The notes under the pieces are model-generated. The model worked only from the letters and a program-made list of their open reading frames with translations. It made no database searches and was not told where the DNA came from. Made by a program: the position numbers and the translations under genes. A stretch of 64,000 nt of DNA from Hoplostethus atlanticus (taxonomy: Eukaryota; Chordata; Actinopteri; Trachichthyiformes; Trachichthyidae), in NCBI GenBank assembly GCA_034670405.1, contig JAXDDX010000007.1, positions 4,048,001 through 4,112,000 on the forward strand. Direction: 5' to 3'. The first letter of the stretch is position 1; each line of letters begins with the position of its first letter. Positions 36,611 through 51,600 of this stretch are shown here, one piece after another.

Positions 36611-39600
36611 GAATAAAATTAGAATGCTGATAAATTATTCTTCCCATTACGGTATTATAGCGGCCACATCCAGGTGACAGTCCCAGATGTTTTTCAAACC
36701 CTAAAGATTTAATGTATGTATTCACATGAAGGTGCACAATCCCACGAAGACACAAAAATATTCTCGCTTTGCCTGAGATTCTCACTGAATACAGCCACTT
36801 CACGGGCAACGCCGGCGTGTAATTGGCCCTGTCTCAGCTTCCTATCCCATTAAAGATGAATGCATTACGAAATAGACCCCAGCTACCCATTCTTCTGTCA
36901 GCAAGCAGAATCAGAAGTGCCGAGGCTGCCCACTGGACGGTTTCTCTTGCTGCCCCTACATTACAAGGGCACACGAGTGCTCTTTGAAGTCCTATGCTGC
37001 CCTTCAGGTCCTGCTTTTTGAGATAGGGGAGGCTGAAACTGAACGTAAACCTTTGCAATTGTGCATACTTTGAAGTTTGACTAAAATGCTTACCTTCAGA
37101 GCACCTTAACGGAAAGTGTTTTTTGCCTATCTCTCTCATTTCGATCAGGGATGCAGCGGTTAACGAATGTCACTATTAATCATGCATCAATGCTTTCTAA
37201 CCATAAGCATTTTTGAGGCTACATTGTCTTTGTCTATGGTTCTGTGCTCTTTGAATGCAGCCTTGCGTTCGCTTCTCGTTCACAAGATGGCGTATATCAA
37301 AACGTCTTGTGAGTGAATCGCGTTGTTTGTGTGAGTTCTACATTAGCTTACAGAGATGAGACAGCATCTCAGCCTTATATCCAAGTATTTTGAATACCTC
37401 AAAAATGACCAGGGGTTTGATGAAGTTTAATGTCCAATTTGCAAAACATGCCCGTGAAAAGTGGTTGCCAAAGGGACAAACGACAAACAAATAAATACAG
37501 CATCTTTAAGATCAAACATCCATCCCTGCATGCGCAAGTTGTTTGAAGTTGCTTAATACAAAGTTAAGCTGGAAGGGGATTAAATATGAAATTGTCACTT
37601 ACAATCAACATTGTAGAGGTGAGTTTAGGCTTGGGCTTTCAATGGAGCATAAGCAAATGTCAACAAAGCAGGAGCGGGAGTATTGCAGCGTCCATTAATT
37701 ACTTGCAAAGTACAAAATGAATTTACTGAATCTATCTGAATTAAAGGGATCTTAATTCTAACAATTATAACTAAATCTAGTCTAAATCTAAATTATAACA
37801 AAGCTATGCAATTGGACATAATTGGAATGAAGGAAATGACCCATGAAATGAAAAAAACAAGTATTTCTGCAGAGTAAATTTGCCTTCAGCTGGAGTTCCT
37901 ATTGCTAAATCATATCAATGAGAAATTCTGGTATAAAAAGAGTGCAGCTTTAAATATCCAGCTTACCAGTATTTGCTCTTCCAATGACCCTGTAAGCCAG
38001 CTTTTATGTTCTTCCAGAGGCATTATCCTTTATCATTAAAATACCTGCAGAACGTACTGCAGAATTGCACCTTGCACACAATGTCCATAAATACTGTTAA
38101 TCCTCATCAATATCATTCATTCATTCATACATTTTATTTACCCGCTTATTCCTATTCAGGGTCATGGGGGGCTGGTGCTTATCCCAGCATGCAATGGGCA
38201 GAAGGCAGGGCAACCCTAGACAGGTTGCCAGTCCATCACAGGGCTAAAGCTACGTCCACACTAAGCCGTTGAAATTTGATAACACATACTATTCTCTCAG
38301 TTTTCAGCATGAGCAACTGTGCTGCCCTCCTTAATATTATATCCTCCTTAATATTTCTCTAATTCTTCTCTTGCAAAGAAGTGCTTTCACATGCTCTTGT
38401 TGTCTGCAGTAATTGTTTGTAATAATCATGTCATTCTTCAGTTGTGTAAAAGGTGTATGTTTTTTCTATAAATTGCAGCCCAACAGGAATTCTCCCATGC
38501 CCAGCCACACCCACCACATTTGGTCACATCAGAACAGCAACAGGTCAGGGGCAACAGAGACGGCGTATCACCTCAATTCAGCCACCCACGGGTCTCCAAG
38601 AATGGCTCCGGACATTTCAGGTGAGTTCTCCACAGCACGGCAGTGTTTTTTTTCCTACTATGTCCATTCCTCCTCTCCCGTGGGCGGCTCTGAGCCCTTG
38701 AGCAAAAGCTCATCAAAAAGCAGATGTTGTGCCCAATCACTGTTCACTTAGTCTCAGAGATAATTGCTGCCTTGTTGTTCTGGCCCACCACATTACCATA
38801 GGCACTGTAGCGTGGAATTGGAATTAGCCCTACCTGTTCAGACTAAAAAGTTCCCAGTTCCCAGATTGCATTCTTCTTCTACAGCCTTATGGCATGTATT
38901 CAAAGTTGAACAGATGTTGTCTTGTGATCCTCTAAAACCCACCAGTGTTTTAAAGCAGGGAGTTTATAAGAACAGTTTTTCCCCATCAAAAAATGCTTCA
39001 GTAGGATTGATCCTGTACTGGATTTATAGCTCCACCTTGTTATGTCTTTCTTTATGTCCATTTTAGTAAATGTTAGTGTGAGCCTGGATATCAAACGTAG
39101 GCTCTTAGATCACAGAATGGAGGTTTTGGAAGTTTTTTGAATCGTGCACAACATAAGGGAAAAAACTGAGCCCATGACTCATGAACGTGAAAGTGTGTGT
39201 TTATCTTTGGGGCAGTGACAAATACAGAATCTGACCTATTTGCCGAAAAAAGTTGACCTTGAACACAAGTTTCCCTATTCTGGCTTTTGATGAGGCAACA
39301 AAGACCTGTTAGGTTTGAGTTCGGATGAGTGTGTCTGTGTGGAATTTAAAGATCAAGATCTCTTCACATTGATAATATGAAGTTCATGAGTAAATCCTTT
39401 TCAGCTTAAAGCAAACTTTTAACTAAATTTGCCTACATAGTATTAAAGCTGCCCCATTTTCACAAGGGTTTTTTTGTAGTCATCTTTGTATGTGAAAAGC
39501 ATTGTGTACAAGATAATTGCTCCTTAAATGCAACAAAATGTCCAGACTTTTTGTATTTTTTGTTTTTCCACATTGGCAGCTTTCTCAAGGGGCTTAGTCA

Positions 39601-42600
39601 GCAAGATCTCTTGTTTCCCTGGCTAACTTTCTTCACATCTCTAATTTGATGAAGGAAGCAGTTTTCTGATCTTCTGAAATTATGTTGCTTATGATTAGAG
39701 CGGCAGTGTCTGTAGAGACAAAATTAGGACCAAATCTTTCATTTTCGATTGTAGTTTTGCCAGGAGTCTGAGCGATTCAGTCTGAAAACATATTTGTCTC
39801 TACAGATTTTCTGATTTCTTCTGTAATAGGTTGCCACATTGATTTTATTGCTTTAAGGAGACCAAACCCATTATCATGCAATAGCTGGGTCTGCCTGTGA
39901 CAACTCTGAGTGTTTGTGTGCTTTTAGCTTGTCCTCAACCCTACTGTCTTTAATATGACAACCCAGGCTACAGCCAGCTAAACCTCAATCGTGCATTCTA
40001 CACATTCCCCAATCCAGTCCTAGCCTGTACGCCCTATAGCATTTGAGAAGTAAAAGCAGCTCCAAAGCAGCTCCAAAGCAGCATAGCTAGAAATTGAATT
40101 GATTGAATTCAGGGAATGCAAAACTAGCTACACAACCTTTTTAGGCAAAAAATGGAAGAAACCTTTGGAGGGGCTACTCTGGAAACAGATAGAAAATACA
40201 CCCATACACACACAGACAGACTCATTCACGCTGTCTCACACAAACATATGACCAGTATGAGTGGACAGGAACATATAGACTGGCCGAACAGGAAATGTCA
40301 GCTAAATTCCCATCGGCAGCAATCTGAGCTAGCGTAAGCTAATTGGTCTAACCTTACTCTAAGATGAGACTGCGCCACCTCTAAATGGGCAAAGCTACGT
40401 TTGGCCAAAAGATAGAGAATAAATAGGTTTTTAACCTTGATTTAAAGATATCAATAGAACTTGCCTCTCATTAAAGCAGGCAGACTGTTCCAGATATAGG
40501 AGGCACGGTAGGAAAAGGCTCTTGTTACCTACTACTACCGACTACTGGGATAGACAGGTCGCCAGCGTCCTGAGATCAGAGTGTGCGTGGTGGCAGATAT
40601 GGTGGAACAAGATATGATAAATAGGACAGTGTCAGCCCAATGTTTTGTTTGTAGCAGCTCCTTAAAGTCGCATCTTGCATGAATTGGGAGCCGGTGTAGC
40701 AAATGAATCTTAGCAATATTGCATAGTTTAACGTCATTTTAGTAATATCCTTGATGTGTGACTCAAGTGAGACGGTAGGGATGATTTTTCATGGGTGGAC
40801 TCTGAGATATTACGGAGTAGTATTCTCAAACATACCTATGTCTAGCTGGTCCAATAACCAATATCTCAGTTTTGTTGGCATTGAGAAGCAGCGTTGGATT
40901 TTGGATAGGCCCGCCTCTGAATTTAGGAAATGGGATCGTTGGTTTAACAGGTACATAAAGTTTAGTATCTTTGGCGTCACAATGAAAACGAATGCAGAAT
41001 TTACGGATAATAATAAAGTCCACATTGCAACACTTTAGGAGTCGCAATGTGCCAATCACGGAGCCTTAAATTATAGAATTCAGTATAATAATGAGGGAAA
41101 ACATTGGTTTTGAGCATGTGTACACTTGCAGTCTAAACTACACATTTAGTACTGAGCTTGATGTAAACAACAATGCAAGGCCAATCAGGTACCACTGGCA
41201 TAGAGGGATTTGGTCACTGCCTTTTCATTGTCTTCATAGCTCAACTAAGCTATACTTGATTCTGGAGCAAGACACCAATGTTTTTTAACTTTGGCACAAT
41301 ACTTCTGTCATCTGTGTTCAGACTTAGTCTTTTTGTGGGCTGAGAAGTACAATCTCAAAAGTATCAAAATAAACAGGGCTTTTGCAGTAGCTACAAACAG
41401 CCCACTGTAATGGTTAGTTGCACAATAGAGCAACAATTTAGCATCAAGCTAGCCTGATTTCCCTACATGTCTATGTATCGGCACTATAATGACAGGTGTT
41501 AACTTGGTCAGCATTACACCACTGGATTGACTGTTCAGTCAGATCAGTTTCATCTGGATGCAACCCTACATCTCCCTTTTGAACGTTTTTGGAACAGTAG
41601 TGTAGTCCCAGTAAAAACGTGAAAGGCTTTAAGTGCTTTATGTTGCCTGCACAATGTATTTTAAGTTAAGCCTGGTCCATACTGTTTTCAAAGAAAAATG
41701 GCCATTTAACATTTTATTTGTTTCGGTACAGCAGGCAGATATGAGCTTTTGTCAAATTTACCTGTGGTAGCTATAGATTTTGACCACAATAGTGATCTTT
41801 AGTTTAAAAAGGCTGGTAACCACTGGTGTAGGCTATGACCCAAAACATACAATAAATAAAAGATTTCTTAAACAAAATAATATCCAAGAAAACTTAAAGG
41901 ACGTGGACTTTCGGGTAAAAAAGGGAATTCTATGAGAACCCCGTGATTACCTCCAGACCCAGCTCCTCTGGCAAGAGCTTTTAGTTACCAGATTACAGGT
42001 GGCTTGCATGCGCTACAATTTCCACCCAATCTTATAGCCTGTAATCACTGTTAGATTTCAGTGCTCCTCCAAAGGAAAACAGTGACCGTGCTACTAGGTC
42101 TAACATGCAGTACGATGCCACAGCCAGTTTAAAACAGTAACTGAATATTCATCCCAGAAGAAATCCCCTCACACAACTATAATAATTTACTTGATAGAGG
42201 CTGGTTCTTGATGTGTAAATGACCCTTTAATGTGTTGGCTGCCAGAGGAGGCCAGGTGCCTCAGGCTACTGGCTGCTGTGGAAGGAACGTAGTATGCGCA
42301 CACAGGCATATTAACTTGATGCAGTGACACCCACCTTTGCATGTTAGGATTCAAGGCAGTATCTTTCCAAGGCACTCTACACCACGTATGTGTATAGACG
42401 TTGACAAAAAACATAGACAAGCACAATTAATGTTTGATATTTCTTCTTACTCTTTCCTCTGTCCTGCGTGTTCCAGAGCTGGAGTGGCCCAGAGAAGCTG
42501 CTGGCACTGGATGAGTTGATTGACAGCTGCGAGCCCACACAAGTGAAGCACATGATGCAAGTGATCGAGCCACAGTTTCAGCGAGATTTCATCTCCCTGC

Positions 42601-45600
42601 TGCCCAAAGAGGTGAGGTTTCTGAATCCCCTTCTCTAGTCTACCTTCTCTTCCTCTTCATACGCCTCTCCTTCTGCCCTAAACTCCCATGGGAATTCTCT
42701 GTGGTTGATTTTGTTTCTGAATAAACATGGTGCACTACAGACATAGCATCTTCTCTAACCCTACTCCTGTCCCTGTCAGCACCAACAGCATTCGGAGGAA
42801 AAAAATTATATTTTTTACTCATGCATCATGACTGGCAACATATTCTGTGGCGTTGGTCAAAACAACCTCAGTCCACCATACTTGGTCACTCTCAGGTCAG
42901 GTGCTTAATGCCTTGTCCCTGTCTGGCAGGTGTGGGAGTGAGGGTGACAGAAAGAGGAGAAGAGTGAAGCAGTGAGGTGATTTAATGGTGTCCGCAGCAC
43001 CACTTGCTCCGAAGTCAAATCCCTCAAACGTTTTAGATACTGTGTGTTCAGACTAAAATATGAGAGAAGCCTAAGCACTGTCCTTTCATTTTGTTTTCCC
43101 TTTGCTGTTTTTCCTTTTTCAATCTTGTTCACTCTCTGCCTCCTTTCTTTTGATAATCTCCCCTCTCCCGCTTTCTGACTGAGCTGCTGGAGAGATAGTG
43201 GGTGGGGTTGCCAGGGTAAAGTAATTTCAGCGGTACAATCCTCAGGGCCACAGTATAGATATGGTTGAAATGGAGACTACTGGAGAGATTGTTCATTAGG
43301 TTATGTAACTGGCTCAAGAAGCAATCATCGACTGGTCCATTCGTAAAACTCTTGATGTTCAAGCCTTGCTAATGACCACTGGCTTAGACGTGCTTTCAAC
43401 TGTATGCAGGTTTATGATGGGTCTTGTATGGGGTAAGGGAATCTTGATAAAACTAAACTGTACAACATGAAAACCTGCAGGGGGTGGAGTAATAACATTA
43501 TTACCTAGCAATATATGAATTTCATGAAAGGAATAGGGCCACCCTTAGCCTTTAGAGCAGCTTTGGTCCTGCTGTCATGTCAAATTCCTGAACTGTGTGA
43601 AGTAGGATATTTGACAAGGAAAAGCCTCCGGTACTTGGAAGGATGAAAGGTGAAAATCTACTTTGCACTCTGCACTCCAGAACCTCCCACAGAGGTTCAA
43701 GGATGTTTAGATGTGGTGATTGGAGAGGCCTTGAAAGGCATTTGACTTCATCCTGGTGTTCATGAAACCACTCTTGAATGTGTTTAGCAGTGTGTAGGTA
43801 GTATTATCATCTTGGATTATAGGAGCATGATGAAGGAATGTTTGCACCTGTTAAATGGCCTCATAGTCTTTGGACGTTATACGATGATGCAGAGCAATCA
43901 CTGGACCTAATGACTCCCACAAGATGGCTGCCCATACCATTACCGATCCACCGCCATGTTCAACAGTTGGCAAAAGATCTTGGCTTTCTCTGAACCTAAA
44001 CCATCGGGACCAGTGTCCCTCTGTTCCTGTCGGTGAAATTCGACTTGTGAAGTTGTGGTTGGCATATGATTTGATGCTGTGCCCCTTGCCACATCAATTT
44101 ATTTTGCAGTTTTTGTGATCCCTGCATCTGCAATTTGGGCACCAACTACTTAGGCACTTTGGAAATCTGTTAGTTGCTTCATAATGCTTTGAAAACTTGG
44201 TGATTGTCAGATCTCGTTTAAAGCTGACACATACTAATGCTAATTGGCATTCAACTTAATATGACTTGCCTGTTTTGTAACTGTGATTTAGTTTAGTGGT
44301 TCTCAATCCTGGTCCTTGAGGCCAACAGCGCTGCTGGGTTTCTATCTTACCAGGTAGTTAATTGCGTTCACTTGGTGTCCCAGGTGTAAATCAGTCCCCA
44401 ATTAGTCAGCTGGAAAGAAAATCAGCAGGGCTCTCGACCCTGAGGCCCAGGACTGAGAACCACTGATTTAGTCACTTCAAAGTCCTTTTTCATGTGTCGT
44501 TTCTGTTGTTTTGTCCACTCCCGTAGTAAATACTGGGGTCTCTTTCTTTTCCTTTGCTCCGTCTTGTCTTTCAACAGCTGGCTTTGTATGTGCTGTCATT
44601 CCTGGAACCGAAGGACCTCCTCCAAGCAGCCCAGACGTGTCGTTACTGGCGTATCCTAGCGGAAGACAACCTGCTGTGGAGGGAGAAATGCAGGGAAGAA
44701 GGTGAGTCTGCAACAAATACAGACAGCCAACATGCGGTCAGCCAGTAGGAGCATTCTGGAACTACCTAAAGGGCCTGCCCTGGTCAATGCTACGCTTAAA
44801 GCTATAAATAAACCAGTTTTACAATGCACAGAACATACTCAGTAAATCCAAGATTTATGCTCTCTCCATTCTGCAGTCTTATCAACTTCCTTCTCTCTCA
44901 TTAGGCATCGATGAGCCTCTGCTTCTCAAGAAGAGGAAAACTCACAGCCCCTGGAAGAGTGCCTACATCAGGCAACATAGGATAGACACTAACTGGAGGA
45001 GGGGGGACCTCAAATCACCCAAGGTAGCCTTTTTGTTTTGTTTTTTTTTCAAACGTAACCCCACAAGTTGGCCTCAATACATCTCATCAGCTCACTTGAA
45101 ACTAAGCTATTATAGATTTGATATCGAATGGCTTTGAATTAGAGATAGCCAGACCGTTTGATAAGGCTCTGAAGTGTTGAATTGATAGAAAGCTAGTGAC
45201 GGGTCAGTTCCATGCGCAAAGTCATGGTTTGGAATTATAATTGAGCTGGAGCACACGATGGCCTCATTCCCCCTCTCTTTTGACTAGGGACTCTCTCTGT
45301 CTTCTTCCTGTTCAAAAGGATTCCATAAAGCATGGTAGAGAGAAATCCTTAATGTGCCTCGTATGCCTTTGCTCATTTTGATGGCTGTAGGTCCTTTTGG
45401 ACTGCTGCTGATGTAGAGCTGGTTACTGTACTCGTCGTACTCCTGCGCATATCCAGTGTGGTCTGTCATTTGCTGAGTTAGCAGTCCTATGACCCAGTAT
45501 AAACTGGCAGAGATTACACACACATGCGCACACTGCAGTTCCATTGAATGAGCTGTGTACACCTGCAGCACTTGATGACATTTCCCTCTCATCCCTCTCC

Positions 45601-48600
45601 TTTTTCCTTTGAAGTTTCCTTTTGTTTGGCGAAGCACCGCAGACTTGTCATTGGCCACCTGAGTTCTTGACATTTGCTTTGTCATTCTATGTCCACCCGT
45701 CTGTATACTCCTCTTCCGTCTCCTTTTCACTGTATCTCTCTTTTTTTCCATCCCCTCTCCAAGGTGCTGAAAGGTCACGATGACCATGTGATCACCTGCC
45801 TCCAATTCTGTGGCAACCGCATTGTCAGCGGCTCTGACGACAACACACTCAAGGTCTGGTCAGCCGTCACAGGAAAGGTAAGAGTTAATCATCTTTCCAA
45901 CTCCTGCTTTCTCCCCTAGTCTTAATGGTTTACTTTTCCACTGCATCTTTGATGTTATTGTACTGTCAAACATTAATGGTCTGCAGGCACACTATTCAAT
46001 TTCTAAGTGGTTCATTAACTCATGTTTTTCAGACTGGGATTGGAAGAGAAGGAGCCATCTAGATTATTGTATACTTTGCTCAGTAGTTCAGATTTGTAAT
46101 AAATAATGCCAGTGGTTATTATTTGTAGCATTTTGCATATTCAAGGATACATACAAACATGAGGAACAGCTTCCTCCCGGCACCAAACTGTTCAGCTCTG
46201 CCATATAAAACCTACCTGGCAAGACTCCATTTTGTCCCCCCTACAGTTAGGGGGAACATTATAGGCCATTTTGCAGAGCCACAACTTGCTACATGGCGTG
46301 GGTCTCTAAGCATTGTTAGTATTCATAGCTGAGGCTGATGCAGCGACCCAAAGCTTGTGCTGCAGCTTCATGAGGTGTGTTAAAAAGTAAGGCGTTGGTT
46401 GTAGTGTGGTGTTCAAGAGGGGGTTCATAGATCCTAGCAAATCAGCATGCTTCCATGCCCCTGTGTTGGACTCGCACTTCTTGCACATTTCTCTTTCTCA
46501 CTGTATCTTCCTTTCAGTTTTAAGTGTAAATAAACTGGTTATGAATGGACCATGATGGTGTGATCGTGCTAGTTCCTTTGGTAAAAAATAAAGATGGGTT
46601 GAAAGAAAAGCCCTGAGAGGAACTGATATTCTGCGTGATCACACTGCAGTAAGTTTCACCTTCTGTTGGACATAATGGACCAGGGAGGGAAGAGATGAGC
46701 TTGCTTTTCATTGCTGCATAGATCTCCTCTTATAGATAGTAAGGTTGGCATCGAGCCAAGCCGTGATTATACACATACCAGTCACAGCATTTGCTGATCT
46801 GAACAGATCTAGCCAAGGTCATCTGATAGGTATGGAACATGCATTGGCTGTTCCTTGCGTTAGGGCTAATATCTGGATGACATGTGTTGAGTTAAAGCTG
46901 CAGTGACTCCATGTTGGGTGGTGTAGGTCAGAACATCTGTGATGAGTCACATCACCAGCAGGCCGCCTACAAACTGCTGGTCTGATACCACCCTGCGTTC
47001 AGGCTGGCATCATGGGTGACATATTGTTTACAGAACATTGAAGTCATGACTGGAAGAGGGGATGAGACTAAATCAGTTTCTATATGGGTACGTTTCTCAC
47101 TGGGTCTCATCTCCTTCTCTTTGCTTTCTTTGCTCTTGACATCAGAGAGAATTCCTCACAGGCAGAGGAATGGCCAATTAAGCCTAGTCGACCATTTCGT
47201 TTGAAGTGGCTGTCGATGCCAGTACAACCGTAAAGCAAAATACAATGGGATTAACAGCACTAGCTTTTATTTTTCCTCTCTGCTGTCAACATTCTTCATA
47301 GTCTTCACCGAAGTATTTCAGGACTTTATTGCTACCTTTCCCTTACTGGCAATTCATCCACATTGGGTGCAGGCCTTTACAGTGGCCATCAGTCATCTTC
47401 TCGAGGCATAACAAAGGGCTGTTTTCTGATAACCCTTGGATGCATGACTCTGGTGACACCCCCCACGCGCACGGACACACACACACCCTTTCCTCTTATC
47501 CTTCTATTGTGACTAGCCAAGATGCTTCCAAAACATGGACACCATTCCTTTTAAAAGTGATCTGTTAGGACCTTGACGTGTCAGTCTGTTACCGCTCAGC
47601 ACTCGACTTCAAGGCTGAGCTTAAGTGCCATAAACCCCCAGCCTGAACAGGAGCTCAAGGCAGCCATTTCCCCCCAGCACTCCGCAGCTAGTGCCAGAAC
47701 TAAGGCCTCACAACTGTATTGATAAGAGATAGCAAGACGATGATCAAAAGAGATGAGTCATTTCCTTCTCCAAAGTTTCTCCTTTAAATTCTCAGTTGCC
47801 ATGATGATATGTCTGGGGCTGCACCAAAACACTCTTCGAAGACCCTTTTCCTTTCTCTGTCCATCTCCCACAAGGTCTGAAAACATTGTCTGTTTGGATT
47901 TTGGTCATTTTTCAGTCATCAGACGAAGGAGTACTGCGATTCAGTGTTGAGTTGTGAGAAGATTCTAGATTACTAGGGCAAATTGGCTCATAGTCTATCT
48001 TTTGTTCCAGCTCACACTCTGAGATCTAATAACTTTTTGAAGTGGAGTGATTTGAGATGGTGTTCTGACTTCCTGCATCATAGGTAGAGGAATTACATGG
48101 ATAGGTTGGAAAGGGAGAAGTAGAGTAGTGAATAGTAGAGTTCAATAGTGAATTGAACCTTTGCTGTGACGCAATCAGGAAATGATGACTGGGCCGTTGC
48201 TCGACATTTAAATAAGATAACAGGAATTGTATGGTGTTAAAAGTATTACATTACAGATTGACCAGACACTTAAATGTCTGAAATGAAGTGACATGAGAGC
48301 ATCTGGCATCGTTGAAGCTCGCTTGCACAGTTCAGATTGGTTGATTGGAGGATTTCCATAGGGATTGTTTACCTGCTGCAGCAGCTGTTGCTTAGTGAAT
48401 ACTTGACGCCACTGTCTTTATCTGGTGGACCTTCGTCTTTTGTCCTCCAGCTTCAGTGAAAGCTGTCAAGCTTCTATCCACATGCATACACACACACGCG
48501 CGCATGCACACACACAACTCATTGCTTCAAAGGCGGCCTGCCTGCTGTTTAACAGAGCAGCACATGTCCTTGGTGGTGCCAGTCAACAGCAGTCTCAGCT

Positions 48601-51600
48601 GTCAGGCAGATCTAAGATGGCAGGCCTGTGGAGTCCTGCTATTGTATCCAGGGAAGAGTGTCCTCTGCCTCTAGCTGCATGGATAACCAGTTCACCTTCT
48701 CCTCATTTTGACTTATCATATGGGAAGCTCCAGAGATTAGAGATTGCTTATGTTATGTTGCACAGAATGAGAATATTGACCAGCTGAGCACAGGGTAGTT
48801 ATCTGTGCATATAATATGAATTATCAGTAGGTCTGTATTGGCAGCTAAAGCAGTAAGTCCTACTCATGTCATCAAATCACCAGCGCAAGGGATGCAGAGG
48901 TCATGATGTTAGTAGGGGAAAAGGGCCAGTGAGTTACACAGAGCTAGGAATACCTTTAATCTTACTTAATTTCATTCATCTCCCTTATTCCACCTTAGAA
49001 GCAACTTTTTTGTTTTTGACATACAGAGATCATGGTTATTTTTCAACTCTTAATTCCAGGGAAAAAGGCATGCTATGAGGTGTCCTGGTGGCTCAGTTGG
49101 CTTAGGCTCATACTGTGTACCAAATCCACCTCTGTCATCCCCCCTCTCTCTCTCTCCCATCTTTACTGTTGTTCCTGTTTCTTTGTAAAATTGTCCAAAA
49201 AGTTAAAAAATGCCACAACATAATGTTAAAAAAACCAACCCAAGAGAAACACTGTTACATGAATAGTCCATTAAGCATGTCTAATGCAGATTGTACTGTA
49301 GCCCTGATAATCAAGGCTCTGAGAGTAGTGCAGTCTGGTATGTGTCCCAACTAAAAAAATAATAAAAAAGAAAGTATTCAGCTTGTAATTGTCCATCTTG
49401 TAATCATGTAATATAATGGCTGGGCATTTCCTGGGTTATCTCGCAAAGCATTCGCTCCATACATCCTCAGCCCTGTTGACAAGTTTGCTTTACCAAAGGA
49501 AAGCTATTATATATTACTCATTCCTAATATAGCAAGACATTCTCCCAGTGTAAATGAATCATCAAATGAACAGAATATGTAGTGAAAATATAAAGCATTG
49601 TATTGAATCCTCCTTTCAATAGAAGAATGCTACTCTTCTTCAGTGGACTGGCTTATTTTATATTTTCTTTTACAGACAGATAAAGACTCCTAAGCCCTTC
49701 AATTCATATATTATATCCTCCCGCGCAATGTTTGAGTAGGCTCTAATCACACACTGTGATTCCCATTCTTGGAACATCAACCACTGGCTTCGTTGTACTG
49801 GAAAAATCTTGCATCCTAAGAATATGATTACAATTTGCTGCAAGTCTGCACTTGAGTGGCAAATATTTATCACATATATATTGTGAATGAAGATACCCGG
49901 CGGCTGATTCCCTGTTTATTGCGCAGAAGTCTAATTTAGTCTGATGTTGCACTAGCTGCCATATTACTTCTACTCAATACTACTGTAACCTGAAAGGACC
50001 AGCATGATAAAACAAGAAACACTTTAACACTGAAGTGAGGTTGACAGTAAGGTCATGCCATGTTGGCCCCCAGTTAATGAAGTGATTCTCTTTATCACAG
50101 AAGAGAGCGGGGGGGGGGGAAGAGAGGCTGCAGCTTCATCTTCCTCATTCACTCACTGCAAAAAAACCTCTTGCCCTGCTCTGCCGTTCACTGCTCACCG
50201 GTTTATCAGCTGCAGTCAGGGGGTCACATGTTGTACACCTCAGCGACATGCACCATTTTAAACCTAACATTGCTGTAGCAGTCATCAGCAGCCCACCTAA
50301 AAACACACACACACAGACTGTTAATTGTTTAGGATAATTAAATTGAGGGACAAATGGGATGAACTGTGGAGGTGCAAATTCAATTGATCAGAAAGATTTC
50401 CATAACTGCTGTAATCAATAGCTAATCTACCATGGCTAATGAGGAGTAATGGGTCCGTTTCTGTATTGAAGACCGTTGTCCACCCCTCCTGCAAAGAGAA
50501 TGAATAGGCCTCTCTTTCTGCAGATAAGTAAAAGCAATTATAAAAGCTGGGGAAAGGTCAGAAAGATATTTTGTCCCCGTACAGCAGCAGTAGTTATGGT
50601 ATTCTTTCCCTGAAAAGGTCACCGCAATTTCACTTGTCTTTATTCCTGAAGTGAATGGGAGGCCATACAGAAACGCTTCTCAGAGGATTTTAGGGTTTCT
50701 GTAACTCAATTTCGAGTTTCATGTATGCATGAAATCACTCCAAACGTCTTCAGAACCAATAAAAAAAAGTTTCCTGTAATATCCAAAACCGAGTGTGAGG
50801 TGCATACAGATGAAGAAGTATTTTCTTGTCATCCTTGCAGTGTCTGCGAACGTTGGTGGGCCACACAGGGGGCGTGTGGTCATCCCAGATGCGGGACAAC
50901 ATTATCATCAGCGGCTCCACTGACCGCACACTCAAGGTCTGGAACGCAGAGACAGGAGAATGTATCCACACCCTCTATGGGCATACCTCAACAGTGCGCT
51001 GCATGCACCTACACGAGAAAAGGTACAGGGCAATCTCTTTCCATTTGTTATTGGGGCTGGGTGAAAATAACTCTTGGTGCAGTATTTCTCTCATCTACTA
51101 AACATGTACACCTTGCAAGTCAGCATTAGCTAACTACTGGACACACGTGAAACTGTCAATCATCGTGTTTCTCTTAGCCATCAAAAGAGCAGCCCTGCAA
51201 CATTATAAGAGGACAGTATCTCTTATGAAGTGTGCATATGGCCTCATAGTGACTGAAAGCACCCAGTCTTAAGTCAACTGCTGCTCACTCATTCACTCAG
51301 TACTACACTCTAGAGACTCTAGTGCTCTTTGCGCCTTAGGGCCCACTGAGGTTTTGTGTAGCATTTGATTACTCACTCAGCGGAAACACTGTAAGCTGCA
51401 GGCTGACTGTGAATAACATGCTGGTGATTTCCATCCATGTAGAGCTGTGAGACATTTTGTAAATAAAAGAGTCTCTCCTGTGTTTAAAAGAAAGAAAAAT
51501 ATATGTTTGTTTGTGTAGATATTTCTATATATATGGCTTTCTTTTTTCCGTTCTGGTTGAATAGACGGCTCAGGGGAAAAGAGGTGTTTTCCAGAGGTGT

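Larger units (their letters stand above)
36346..38478 (+). other. fbxw7: fbxw7 intron 2
   Basis: 2.1 kb. It contains a (GATA)n run (36573-36609), a possible hAT-type fragment (about 37147-37600) and a common teleost interspersed repeat (about 38125-38247). No further exon was seen. Confidence 0.75.
42612..44577 (+). other. fbxw7: fbxw7 intron 4
   Basis: 2.0 kb, more than half of it transposon: a Tc1-like relic (43478-44523) with a hAT-type MITE nested in it (44293-44464). The 54 bp left before exon 5 hold the entire 3' splice signal. Confidence 0.85.

Noticed and set aside
45284..45805. 173-codon antisense frame over intron 6 and exon 7
   Set aside because: Overlaps a proven fbxw7 exon on the other strand, with no domain of its own.
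49079..49215. Possible tRNA gene
   Set aside because: Only A-box-like sequence, no B box or cloverleaf; fits a deleted tRNA-SINE.
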